From contig JAOSKR010000005.1 of assembly GCA_027493545.1 (NCBI GenBank), positions 1 to 64,000 of the forward strand: 64,000 nucleotides of DNA. The letters run 5' to 3'. Below, in pieces: positions 56,239 through 64,000 of the stretch. Source of the DNA: Roseovarius sp. (lineage in GTDB: Bacteria > Pseudomonadota > Alphaproteobacteria > Rhodobacterales > Rhodobacteraceae). The stretch's first letter is position 1, and each line of letters begins with the position of its first letter. Position numbers and translations under genes: made by a program. The notes below the pieces were generated by a model, which ran no database searches, was not told where the DNA came from, and was given only the letters and a program-made list of their open reading frames with translations.

Positions 56239-56445
56239 ATGGCTGTCCAGCAGAACAAAGTTTCGAAATCGCGCCGCAACAACCGCCGCGCGCATGACGG
56301 CCTCACAGCGGCCAACCCCGGCGAATGCCCCAACTGCGGCGAGCTCAAGCGCCCGCATCACGTCTGCGTGGCCTGTGGCCATTACGCCGACCGCGAAGTG
56401 GTGGCCATGGTCGAGGACGTCGATCTGGACGACGACGCGGCCTGA
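56239..56445 (+). CDS. rpmF: 50S ribosomal protein L32
   Basis: ATG 56239 gives [20 protein letters not shown], then the zinc ribbon [20 protein letters not shown] (CxxC pairs) and a C-terminal acidic tail [15 protein letters not shown]. The 68 residues and four Cys mark the zinc-binding form. It lies between DUF177 and plsX, a classic arrangement that couples ribosome and membrane lipid genes. Confidence 0.96.
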   Translation: MAVQQNKVSKSRRNNRRAHDGLTAANPGECPNCGELKRPHHVCVACGHYADREVVAMVEDVDLDDDAA

Positions 56446-56468
56446 CCCACCCGAAGGCGGGCGCCCCG

Positions 56469-57577
56469 ATGACCGCACAAAGCGATCAGACCGAGCCGCG
56501 CGCCGACCGAACGATCATTTCAGTCGATGCCATGGGCGGCGATCTGGGGCCGGCGACCGTCGTCGCCGGCGTCGCGCTTTCGGCGCGCAAGAACGACGAG
56601 ATCGGCTTTATCCTGCATGGGCGCCGCGACGTGCTGGCGCCGCTGGTGGCGCGGCGCCGCACCCTCGCGGGCCGGTGCGAGATCCGCGACGCGCCCGAAA
56701 TCGTCGCGATGAACGAAAAGCCCAGCCAGGTGATGCGCCACGGGCGCGAGACTTCGATGTGGTCGGCGCTGGAATCGGTGCGCAGCGGCGAGGCCAGGGT
56801 CTGCGTGTCCTGCGGCAACACCGGGGCGCTGATGCTGATGTCGGTGGTGCGGCTGCGCAAGCTGCCCGGCATCTATCGCCCGGCCATCGGCGTGCTCTGG
56901 CCGTCGCAGAACCCGCAAGGCTTCAACATCATGCTCGACGGCGGCGCCGACATCCGCGCCGACGCCAAGGACCTGATGCAATACGCGCTGATGGGCACGT
57001 CCTATGCCCGCAACGGCTTTGGGCTGAAACGGCCGCGGGTGGGGCTCCTGAACGTCGGCACCGAAGAGCACAAGGGCCGCGCCGAGCTGAAGGAGGCCTA
57101 CGACCTCATCGCCGGCAACGCCCGTGTCGCCGATTTCGATTTCGTCGGCTTCGTCGAGGGCCGCGACCTGCCCGGCACGCGCTGCGACGTGATCATCACC
57201 GACGGCTTTACCGGAAACATCGCGCTCAAGACCGGCGAGGGGGTAGCGCGGCTGATCTCGGACCTCCTGCGCGAGGCGTTCCGCCACACGCCGCTGTCGC
57301 GCATTGCCTCGCTGCTGGCGCTGCCCTCGCTCAGGCGGCTGAAAAAGCGCATCGACCCGCGCCGCGCCAATGGCGGGGTGTTCCTGGGCTCAACGGCACG
57401 GTGGTCAAGTCCCACGGCGCGGCCGACGCCACCGGCGTTTCGGCGGCGGTGAAGCTGGCTTTTCAACTGGCGCAATCGGGTTTCACCGAAAAACTCGCGG
57501 CACGGGTTGCATCCGCCTCGCTGCTTGAGCAGGATGACGATGCCGCAGATGCAAAGACAGGTGGTGACCCTCAATGA
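56469..57577 (+). CDS. plsX: phosphate acyltransferase PlsX (one frameshift)
   Basis: ATG 56469 starts MTAQSDQTEPRADRTIISVD, then AMGGDLGPATVVAGVALSAR, VSCGNTGALMLMSVVRLRKL, QGFNIMLDGGADIRADAKDL, GLLNVGTEEHKGRAELKEAY and DVIITDGFTGNIALKTGEGV. A shift near 57390 joins LNGTVVKSHGAADATGVSAA. PlsX makes acyl-phosphate from acyl-ACP for glycerolipid synthesis. Its TGA overlaps the fabH start (ATGA 57574-57577), so the pair is translationally coupled. Confidence 0.94.
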
Positions 57578-58548
57578 AAACGCGCGCCGTCGTGGAAGGT
57601 GTCGGGCAGTATCTTCCCGAACGGATCGTTCCCAATACCTGGTTCGAGGAGTTCCTCGACACGTCCGACGAGTGGATCCGTACCCGTTCGGGCATCGAGC
57701 GGCGGCATTTCGCGGCCGAGGGCGAAACCACCTCGTCGATGGCGGTCGAGGCCGCGCGCGCGGCCATTGCCGATGCCGGCTGCAGCATCGATGACATCGA
57801 CGGCATTCTGGTCGCCACCTCGACGCCCGATCTGACATTTCCCTCGGTCGCCACCATGGTGCAGGCCGAGCTCGGCATGAACCACGGCTTCGCCTTCGAC
57901 GTGCAGGCGGTCTGCGCCGGCTTCATCTATGCGCTGACCAACGCCAACGCGCTCATCGTCTCGGGACAGGCAAAGCGGCTCCTCCTGATCGGCGCGGAGA
58001 CCTTCAGCCGGATCCTGGACTGGGAAGACCGCGCCACCTGTGTGCTCTTCGGCGACGGCGCCGGGGCGCTGGTGCTGGGCGCGGCCGAGGGCACCGGCAC
58101 CAGCGCCGACCGCGGCATCCTCGCCTCCGACCTGCGGTCCGACGGGCGTTACCGCGACATGCTCTATGTCGATGGCGGCGTTTCCAGCACCGGCACCGTC
58201 GGCAAGGTCCGGATGAGGGGCAACGCGCTCTTCCGCCAGGCGGTCGAAAAACTGACGTCGACGGCCGAAAGCGCGCTGGCCGCCGCCGGGCTCACCGATG
58301 ACGATATCGACTGGATCGTGCCACACCAGGCCAATATCCGCATCATCGCCGGCACCGCAAGGAAGCTGGGCGTTCCGATGTCGCGGGTGATCGTCACGGT
58401 GCAGGAGCATGGCAACACCTCGGCCGCCTCGATCCCGCTGGCGCTGGCCGAAGGCGTGGCCCGGGGCAAGATCCGGCGCGGCGACCTGATCGTCACCGAG
58501 GCGATCGGCGGCGGGCTGGCCTGGGGCGCGGTGGTGCTGCGCTGGTGA
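57574..58548 (+). CDS. fabH: 3-oxoacyl-ACP synthase III FabH
   Basis: Intact, 324 residues. Catalytic Cys in QAVCAGFIYALTNAN, His in WIVPHQANIRIIAGTARKLG, and Asn in VQEHGNTSAASIPLALAEG. The start is MKTRAVVEGVGQYLPERIVP and TSDEWIRTRSGIERRHFAA is conserved. It condenses acetyl-CoA with malonyl-ACP to begin fatty acid synthesis. It is coupled to plsX upstream and precedes ihfA by about 106 bases with a likely own promoter for ihfA in between. Confidence 0.96.
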   Translation: MKTRAVVEGVGQYLPERIVPNTWFEEFLDTSDEWIRTRSGIERRHFAAEGETTSSMAVEAARAAIADAGCSIDDIDGILVATSTPDLTFPSVATMVQAELGMNHGFAFDVQAVCAGFIYALTNANALIVSGQAKRLLLIGAETFSRILDWEDRATCVLFGDGAGALVLGAAEGTGTSADRGILASDLRSDGRYRDMLYVDGGVSSTGTVGKVRMRGNALFRQAVEKLTSTAESALAAAGLTDDDIDWIVPHQANIRIIAGTARKLGVPMSRVIVTVQEHGNTSAASIPLALAEGVARGKIRRGDLIVTEAIGGGLAWGAVVLRW

Positions 58549-58654
58549 GCCCTGCGGGGGTCCGAACGCCGCTTAAACTCCTTCTTCCAAGTCATTGACA
58601 TTGACTCGGAAATTCCTTGCGCCCTAAAGTCCCTGCAAAGAGCGAGGGGATGTC

Positions 58655-58957
58655 ATGGGCGACAAGACGTTGACGAGGATGGATCTGAGCGAGGCCGTGT
58701 TCCGCGAGGTGGGCCTGTCACGCAACGATTCCGCGCAACTGGTGGAAGCCGTTCTGAACCACATATCGGATGCGCTGGTACGGGGCGAGCAGGTCAAGAT
58801 CTCGTCCTTCGGCACCTTTTCGGTGCGCGAGAAATCGGCCCGGGTCGGGCGCAACCCCAAGACCGGGCAGGAGGTGCCGATCCAGCCGCGCAGGGTGCTG
58901 ACGTTCCGGCCGTCGCATCTGATGAAAGACCGCGTCGCTGCCGGCAACCGGCGCTAG
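58655..58957 (+). CDS. ihfA: integration host factor subunit alpha
   Basis: Intact, 100 residues: [60 protein letters not shown] and [20 protein letters not shown], with the DNA-kinking Pro and the [10 protein letters not shown] strand of IHF alpha. It bends DNA with IhfB. ATG 58655 follows GAGGGG. The MerR-type gene follows 11 bases later, the standard ihfA-merR pair. Confidence 0.95.
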   Translation: MGDKTLTRMDLSEAVFREVGLSRNDSAQLVEAVLNHISDALVRGEQVKISSFGTFSVREKSARVGRNPKTGQEVPIQPRRVLTFRPSHLMKDRVAAGNRR

Positions 58958-58968
58958 CGAAGGCCCCG

Positions 58969-59856
58969 ATGGCCAAATCCGCAGACGCCTTCCGCACCAT
59001 CAGCGAGGTCGCCGACTGGCTCGAGACCCCGGCGCATGTGCTGCGTTTCTGGGAAAGCAAGTTCGCCCAGGTCAAGCCGGTCAAGCGCGCCGGCGGGCGG
59101 CGTTACTACCGGCCCCAGGACATGCGGCTGCTGGGCGGGATCAAGCGATTGCTGCACGACGAGGGCATGACCATCAAGGGCGTGCAGAAGCTCCTGCGCG
59201 ACAAGGGCGTGAGGCATGTCGCCGCGCTCTCGGCGCCGCTCATCGGCGAGGATGAGGAGGATGCACGCGCCTGGGCCATGGAAGCGGCCGACTCGGCGCC
59301 GCCTGCACCTGCCCGGCCCGAACCGGCGCAAGTGCTCGATTTCCGCCGCCAGACCGCCGATCCCGCGCCCGCCGCCGCCGCGCCGGCCCCAGCGGCCGAC
59401 GAACCGGCCGCGCCCGATACCGCCGATCCAGCGGCGGGCGAGCCGGCAGCCGCCGCACCGGGCACGGCACGAGCCGTGGCGGAGGCCGAATCCGCGGCGG
59501 CACCGGGCACGACCGAGGAGCCGGCGACAGGGCCTGCCCCCGCCGATCCTGGCGCCGACAAGACCCTGCCGGAAAAGACCCGGCTGCCGGCTTTCCTCAA
59601 CCGCCCGTCCGAAGCGGCGGCAGAGCCTCCCGCCACCCCGCAAGAGACAGAGCCCGCCGCCGCGCCGTCGCCGCGCCCGGCAACGGTCGATGTCCCGCCC
59701 GACCCGGACGACACCGAATTCGCCCGGCCCGGGCCGCTCAGCCGCATCACCGCTCTGCCCCGCCCCCTGCCCGCCGCCCCCGTCGCCGAGGCCATCCGCC
59801 CGCTGCTGGCGCGGCTCGATGCGCTGAGGCGGAAATCCGGCACCGATCAGCCTTGA
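58969..59856 (+). CDS. MerR-family regulator with a long Ala/Pro-rich tail
   Basis: ATG 58969: the N-terminal 75 residues are a MerR HTH ([60 protein letters not shown]). The remaining two thirds of 295 residues is low-complexity Ala/Pro/Glu/Asp sequence ending [11 protein letters not shown]. No effector-binding domain is visible. Its position after ihfA is conserved across alphaproteobacteria, where it is called a MerR family regulator of unknown target. The disordered tail may vary between strains. Confidence 0.88.
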   Translation: MAKSADAFRTISEVADWLETPAHVLRFWESKFAQVKPVKRAGGRRYYRPQDMRLLGGIKRLLHDEGMTIKGVQKLLRDKGVRHVAALSAPLIGEDEEDARAWAMEAADSAPPAPARPEPAQVLDFRRQTADPAPAAAAPAPAADEPAAPDTADPAAGEPAAAAPGTARAVAEAESAAAPGTTEEPATGPAPADPGADKTLPEKTRLPAFLNRPSEAAAEPPATPQETEPAAAPSPRPATVDVPPDPDDTEFARPGPLSRITALPRPLPAAPVAEAIRPLLARLDALRRKSGTDQP

Positions 59857-59912
59857 GAAAGCGGCTTTTCCCCTTGCCCGCGCGCGCAGATCGGTTATGA
59901 CACGCGGGTCGT

Positions 59913-59988
59913 CGGGCTATAGCGCAGTCTGGTAGCGCGTCCGTCTGGGGACGGGAGGTCGCAGGTTCGAATCCTGCTAGCCCGACCA
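59913..59988 (+). tRNA. tRNA-Pro (GGG expected), anticodon loop one G short
   Basis: Acceptor CGGGCTA/TAGCCCG, D-arm GCGC/GCGC, T-arm with GGTTCGAATCC, and encoded CCA make a clear tRNA. The anticodon region reads TCCGT-CTGGGG-ACGGG, which pairs well as a stem but leaves a six-base loop. One more G (CTGGGGG) would give a perfect seven-base loop with anticodon GGG. The observed length is 76 rather than 77. A homopolymer deletion in the sequence is more likely than a real defect. Confidence 0.8.
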
Positions 59989-60085
59989 AGCCGCCCCGCC
60001 CCGCCCGTGTCCGCGAAGCGGTGTTCGCCACCGTCGTGGCGGCGCAACGGATGCGGACCGCCCGGAGGCCGATGGGGAAAGAGCC

Positions 60086-61159
60086 ATGACCGGAGTTCTG
60101 GCCAGCCAGCAACTGAGGGCACTCATCGCCGACGGACGGATTTCCGCGCCGCAGCCGATTCAGCCCGAACAGATCCAGCCCGCCAGCCTCGATCTGCGCC
60201 TCGGCGCCACCGCCTGGCGCGTGCGCGCCTCGTTTCTGGCCGGCCGCGAGCACGGCGTCGCCGACCGGCTGAACGAGTTCGAGATGCACCGCATCGACAT
60301 CACAAACGGCGCCGTGCTGGAGAAGGGCTGCGTCTACGTGGTCGAGCTGATGGAGATGCTCGACCTGCCCGCCTCGGTGCATGCGGTGGCCAATGCAAAA
60401 TCCTCGACCGGGCGCCTCGACCTGCTGACCCGCGCCATCACCGACCGGGGCTGCGAATTCGACCGCATCGCAGCGGGCTATACCGGCCCGCTTTACGCCG
60501 AAATCTGCCCGCGCTCGTTTTCGGTGCTGGTGCGCCCGGGGATGCGGCTCAACCAGATCCGGTTTCGCGACGGTCAGGCGGTGCTGGATGATGCCGAGCT
60601 CATGGCGCTGCACGAGCGCACGCCGCTCGTCGACGGGCCGGCGGTGATCTCGGACGGGCTCGGGTTTTCGGTCGACCTGCAGCCGCGCGAGGGTACACTG
60701 GTGGGCTGGCGCGCCAAGCCCCATACCGGGCTGATCGACCTCGATCTGGTGGGCCATTACGCGCCGGAGGATTTCTGGGAGGAGGTGCACAGCGACAACG
60801 GGCGCATCATCCTCGATCCCGGCGCCTTCTACATCCTGGTGAGCCGCGAGGCGGTGCATATCCCGCCGCAATACGCCGCCGAGATGGCCCCCTACCTGGC
60901 GATGGTGGGCGAATTCCGGGTCCATTACGCGGGCTTTTTCGATCCCGGTTTCGGCCACGACGCCGCCGGCGGGGCGGGTTCGCGCGGGGTGCTCGAGGTG
61001 CGCTGCCACGAGGCGCCGTTTGTCCTCGAACACGGGCAGGTGGTGGGCCGGCTGGTCTATGAGCGGATGGATCAGGTGCCCGAACGCCTCTATGGCGCCG
61101 GGATCGCGTCAAGCTATCAGGGCCAGGGGCTCAAGCTCTCGAAGCACTTCCGCAGCTGA
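60086..61159 (+). CDS. dcd: long-form dCTP deaminase (2'-deoxycytidine 5'-triphosphate deaminase)
   Basis: Intact, 357 residues, roughly twice a normal Dcd. The first half has IQPASLDLRLGATAWRVRAS, VHAVANAKSSTGRLDLLTRA (the SS/R motif of Dcd/dUTPase) and GYTGPLYAEICPRSFSVLVR. The second half repeats the fold (FSVDLQPREGTLVGWRAKPH, FYILVSREAVHIPPQYAAEM, HYAGFFDPGFGHDAAGGAGS). It would convert dCTP to dUTP. The two-domain type is typical of alphaproteobacteria. It follows tRNA-Pro by about 100 bases. Confidence 0.9.
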   Translation: MTGVLASQQLRALIADGRISAPQPIQPEQIQPASLDLRLGATAWRVRASFLAGREHGVADRLNEFEMHRIDITNGAVLEKGCVYVVELMEMLDLPASVHAVANAKSSTGRLDLLTRAITDRGCEFDRIAAGYTGPLYAEICPRSFSVLVRPGMRLNQIRFRDGQAVLDDAELMALHERTPLVDGPAVISDGLGFSVDLQPREGTLVGWRAKPHTGLIDLDLVGHYAPEDFWEEVHSDNGRIILDPGAFYILVSREAVHIPPQYAAEMAPYLAMVGEFRVHYAGFFDPGFGHDAAGGAGSRGVLEVRCHEAPFVLEHGQVVGRLVYERMDQVPERLYGAGIASSYQGQGLKLSKHFRS

Positions 61160-61168
61160 AGCCGCCCC

Positions 61169-61384
61169 TCAGAACCGGCCGAAGCGGCGGGTCATGCGCA
61201 GCGTCTGGCGCATGCGCTGGCTGGCCTTGCCGGCATTCGGTGCGGCGCCGGACTGCGGCTTTGCGCCGGCATCGCCCCGGTTCATCCGCTTGCCCACCGC
61301 GCCGATGCCGGCATTGACACCCGAACGCATCAGCCGCCGCATGACCATGCGGATCACCATGTTGATCATCCTGTTGGCGTTCAT
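61169..61384 (-). CDS. small basic protein of unknown function
   Basis: ATG 61384 preceded by CAGGAGGGCGC gives 71 residues: MNANRMINMVIRMVMRRLMR, SGVNAGIGAVGKRMNRGDAG and RMRQTLRMTRRFGRF. Very basic and Met-rich with an amphipathic N-terminal helix. It may associate with membranes or nucleic acid. I do not recognise it. It converges on the dCTP deaminase and lies downstream of scpB in the same direction. Confidence 0.6.
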   Translation of the reverse strand: MNANRMINMVIRMVMRRLMRSGVNAGIGAVGKRMNRGDAGAKPQSGAAPNAGKASQRMRQTLRMTRRFGRF

Positions 61385-61480
61385 CGCGCCCTCCTGTCCT
61401 GCCTGCAAACCATGAAGATAATACCGGAATATGCGGATTTGAGGGCAGTCGCGCCGAATTTTTCCGGCCACCCCCGCGAT

Positions 61481-62126
61481 TCAGTCGCCGAAAAGCCCCT
61501 CCTGGCCGTCTTCGCCGGCGTCCTCGTCCGCCCCCTCCGCATCGCCGGGCGGCGGCCGGCTGTCGAGCAGGCCGGCGGCGCGCAGCTCCTTCAGCCCCGG
61601 CAGATCGCGCGCGCTTTCCAGCCCGAAATGATCCAGGAATACCGGCGTGACCACGAATGTCACCGGCCGCCCCGGCGTACTGCGGCGGCGGCCAAAACGG
61701 ATCCAGTCCAGATCCAGCAGCTGGTCGAGCGTGCCGCGGCTGACCGAGACGCCGCGGATTTCCTCGATCTCGGCGCGGGTGACAGGCTGGTGGTAGGCGA
61801 CGATCGCCAGCGTCTCGATCGCCGCGCGGCTGAGCTTGCGGGTCTCCACCGTCTCCTTCTGCATCAGATAGCCCAGATCGGGGGCGGTGCGCATGGCCCA
61901 GGCCTCGCCCACCCTGACCAGATGCACGCCGCGCCCCTCGTAGCGGCGCGCGAGGCCGCTCAGCGCCCGGCCCGCGTCGCAGCCATGCGGCATCCGCGCC
62001 TCCAGTTCGGCGCAGCTGAGCGGCTCGGCACTGGCAAAGAGCATCGCCTCGCACATCCGCTCCTGTTCCGCCAGCGGCGGCGCTTCGAAAAAGGCTTTGT
62101 TCCTTTTTGTCCGTGGCTTCTGTCAC
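61481..62126 (-). CDS. scpB: segregation and condensation protein ScpB (frameshift near the start)
   Basis: GTG 62126 (MTEATDKKEQSLF) is four bases beyond the scpA stop; a shift near 62095 then joins MCEAMLFASAEPLSCAELEA, the recognisable ScpB start. It continues LMQKETVETRKLSRAAIETL, AIVAYHQPVTRAEIEEIRGV, SVSRGTLDQLLDLDWIRFGR and RPVTFVVTPVFLDHFGLESA, two winged helices. The acidic tail ends GQEGLFGD. It forms the SMC-ScpAB condensin with ScpA. About 215 residues. Confidence 0.9.
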
Positions 62127-62130
62127 GAGG

Positions 62131-63027
62131 CTAATCCAGACACATGATTTGCCGCGGCCATGCCCGTGCGTGACCTGCGATCCGTCGCGCCAGCCGCGCA
62201 ATGCCGCTGCCGCTTACGCATCCGCCCCACCTTTTTCGCCGCAATTCGACCGGCGCGAAAGGCTCGGCCTGGCGCAGTTCGGCGCGGCCCTCCTTGACCA
62301 GTTCCAGCGCGGCGGCAAAGGTCGAGGCGGTGGCCGAGCGCCGCCGCGCCGGATCGGTGCCAAAGCCCTCGGGCAGGTAGCGCTCGATGTCGGTCCATTT
62401 GCCGGCATGGCCGATGAGCCCGCGCATCCGCTCCAGCGCCTCGTCGAGCGTCCAGACCCAGTCGCGATCCATCACGTAGGGGCGGAACTCGTCGCGGGTG
62501 CGCAGGCGGGCATAGGCCTGCATCAGGTCGAGCAGCGTGGCGGTGTGGATCACCCGCTTGACGCGCATCACGTCCTCGGGGATGCCGCGGGCAAAGACGT
62601 CGCGCCCCAGCCGGTCGCGCGCCATCAGCCGCGCCGCGGCCTCGCGCATCGCCTGCAGCCGTTCGAGCTGAAACGCCAGATGCGCCGCCATTTCTTCGCC
62701 CGAAGGGCCCTCGTCGGCGGGGTCGGGCGGCAGCAGCAGGCGCGATTTGAGATAGGCGAGCCAGGCCGCCATCACCAGGTAATCGGCGGCAAGCTCGATG
62801 CGCAGCGCCTTGGCCTGCTCGACAAAGGTCAGGTACTGACGCGCGAGTTGCAGCACCGAGATCTGGCGCAGATCGACCTTCTGCGTGCGCCCCAGCGTCA
62901 GGAGCAGGTCGAGCGGCCCCTCGAAGCCGTCGACATCGACAATCAGCGCCTCGGCCGCCATGCGCTCGGCCACCGGCTCGAAGCCGCGTTCCGCCGGGCT
63001 CATTTCCTCGAAGCTGTCAGTCATCAT
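62131..63027 (-). CDS. scpA: segregation and condensation protein ScpA
   Basis: ATG 63027 gives MMTDSFEEMSPAERGFEPVA, overlapping the nagZ stop. The kleisin features are DVDGFEGPLDLLLTLGRTQK (N-terminal SMC contact), LAADYLVMAAWLAYLKSRLL and ATASTFAAALELVKEGRAEL with RQAEPFAPVEL. After LRRK the frame continues for about 32 residues unlike the family, so the C-terminus may carry an indel. It connects the SMC heads. The order nagZ-scpA-scpB is conserved in Rhodobacteraceae. Confidence 0.92.
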   Translation of the reverse strand: MMTDSFEEMSPAERGFEPVAERMAAEALIVDVDGFEGPLDLLLTLGRTQKVDLRQISVLQLARQYLTFVEQAKALRIELAADYLVMAAWLAYLKSRLLLPPDPADEGPSGEEMAAHLAFQLERLQAMREAAARLMARDRLGRDVFARGIPEDVMRVKRVIHTATLLDLMQAYARLRTRDEFRPYVMDRDWVWTLDEALERMRGLIGHAGKWTDIERYLPEGFGTDPARRRSATASTFAAALELVKEGRAELRQAEPFAPVELRRKRWGGCVSGSGIARLARRIAGHARAWPRQIMCLD

Positions 63028-64000
63028 CGCCGCGCCCATCCGTCAGCGTCTCAAGTCTTGCCGCCAGCGCGGGAATGTCAACCGCGTCCGGCGCCTTGCG
63101 CGCCGTCAGCGCGCGCTCGGCCCGGGCCTGCGCGGCGGCGGAAAACCGCCCCGCCGCCTCGGCCACGGCGCGCTTTTCGTCGGCCGTGCCGTTGCAGAAG
63201 AGCACCGCGTCGCACCCCGCCGCCAGCGCCTCGCGCGCGGTTTGCGCGGGCTCACCCGCCAGCGCGTTCATCCCGATATCGTCGGTCATGATCAGCCCGC
63301 CAAAGCCGATCTCGTCGCGGATGAGCCCCATCATCACCGGCGACAGCGTCGCCGGGCGGTCGTCGAAGGCGGGATAGACCACATGCGCGGTCATCGCCAT
63401 CGGCAAGTCGGCCAGCGCCGCGAAGGGGGCGAAGTCGACCGCGCGCAGCGCCTCGCGCGGCGCCTCGGCCACCGGCAAGGCCAGGTGGCTGTCGACCGTC
63501 GCGCGACCGTGCCCGGGGATATGCTTGAGCACCGGCAGCACCCCGCCGGCGAGCAGCCCGCGCGCCACCGCGCGCCCGATCCGCGCCACCGCCCCCGGAT
63601 CGGTGCCGTAGCAGCGGTTTTTCAGAAAGGCGTGCGTGGCGGCGGAGGCCACGTCCGTGAGCGGCGCGCAGTTGGTGTCGATGCCGCAGGCGCGCAGCTC
63701 GGCCGCGATCAGGCGATAACGCAGATACATCGCCTCTTCGGCGCGCGGCCCGGCGGCGGCGACATGATCGAGCGGCGCCGGCCAGGTGCGCCAGTGCGGC
63801 GGGCAAAGCCGTGCCACCCGCCCGCCTTCCTGGTCGATCAGGATCGGCGCCTCGCGGCCGACGCAGGCGCGCAACTCGGCGCAAAGCGCCGCCAGTTGCG
63901 CGGGGCTTTCGACATTGCGCGCAAAAAGGATGAAGCCGAACGGATCGGCGGCGGCGAAGAACCGCCGTTCGTCCTGCGTCAGGTGCGGCCCTGCGGGATC
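63017..64000 (-). CDS. nagZ: beta-N-acetylhexosaminidase NagZ (5' end beyond window)
   Basis: The frame is open to the right edge, giving DERRFFAAADPFGFILFARN, then ILIDQEGGRVARLCPPHWRT (the substrate loop), GVLPVLKHIPGHGRATVDSH with the KHxPGHG motif, and FGGLIMTDDIGMNALAGEPA with the nucleophile Asp. Ends LETLTDGRGDDD, TGA 63017. The family removes GlcNAc from muropeptides in cell-wall recycling. About 328 residues are present; only the N-terminal few are missing. It overlaps scpA. Confidence 0.93.
   Translation of the reverse strand, partial: DPAGPHLTQDERRFFAAADPFGFILFARNVESPAQLAALCAELRACVGREAPILIDQEGGRVARLCPPHWRTWPAPLDHVAAAGPRAEEAMYLRYRLIAAELRACGIDTNCAPLTDVASAATHAFLKNRCYGTDPGAVARIGRAVARGLLAGGVLPVLKHIPGHGRATVDSHLALPVAEAPREALRAVDFAPFAALADLPMAMTAHVVYPAFDDRPATLSPVMMGLIRDEIGFGGLIMTDDIGMNALAGEPAQTAREALAAGCDAVLFCNGTADEKRAVAEAAGRFSAAAQARAERALTARKAPDAVDIPALAARLETLTDGRGDDD

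Overview
The window looks like a chromosomal segment of a Rhodobacteraceae alphaproteobacterium (Roseobacter/Paracoccus-like). Pointers are the high G+C, a purC next to the ATP-synthase zeta inhibitor, an iscR-iscS-sufBCD-sufS operon whose IscR lacks the usual three cysteines, RNase E with an acidic insert in its S1 domain, ornithine-lipid OlsB, and a stand-alone homocysteine methyltransferase/corrinoid protein/DUF1638 set resembling a split methionine synthase. I see no prophage, transposase or CRISPR array. Most of the segment is housekeeping.

Layout. 0-1.3 kb: end of an unidentified gene, a DUF1858 redox protein and a convergent Crp/Fnr-type (Dnr/NnrR-like) regulator, with Fnr/Dnr-type boxes in front of both. 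1.5-7 kb: lytic transglycosylase, trmO, a molybdate set (modA, mop, MOT1-like transporter) and hisF-hisE. 7.1-7.2 kb: a strong candidate small RNA gene on the minus strand. 7.3-13 kb: YejA-type peptide-binding protein, an entericidin, a P450 coupled to a hydrolase, ccdA and tusA. 13.3-21 kb: rne, a secreted HExxH protein, and a DctB/DctD-like two-component pair whose regulator lacks GAFTGA. 20.9-23.7 kb: purQ, purS, purC and the zeta subunit. 23.8-26.5 kb: split-MetH-like module. 26.8-31 kb: sufE, a lipoprotein, rnd, purN-purM and a CAU tRNA. 31.4-39.8 kb: tRNA-Arg, a tiny Gln-rich lipoprotein and the long iron-sulfur operon. 40-50 kb: hydrolase, mfd, a membrane protein, hemB, SYLF lipoprotein, usg, gyrA. 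50-55.4 kb: membrane protein, Wza-like export protein, ABC-F ATPase, olsB, bamE. 55.5-64 kb: DUF177-rpmF-plsX-fabH-ihfA-merR, tRNA-Pro, long dCTP deaminase, scpB-scpA-nagZ.

Two things cut across the window. First, roughly 27 otherwise normal genes carry +1 or -1 frameshifts, usually in G/C runs, often as compensating pairs, densest in the first 13 kb. Even the tRNA-Pro anticodon loop seems to lack one G. The simplest reading is uncorrected sequencing error, so coordinates of those genes are outer bounds of a reconstructed frame. Second, a family of roughly 105-125 bp palindromic repeats (TIR about GCGTCTGATC plus two G/C hairpins) has four good copies, and all four sit between convergent genes.

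The most interesting candidates for follow-up are the 7.1 kb small RNA, the convergent-gene repeat family, the split methionine synthase module with DUF1638, the GAFTGA-less DctD, and the two uncharacterised membrane proteins inside the suf operon.
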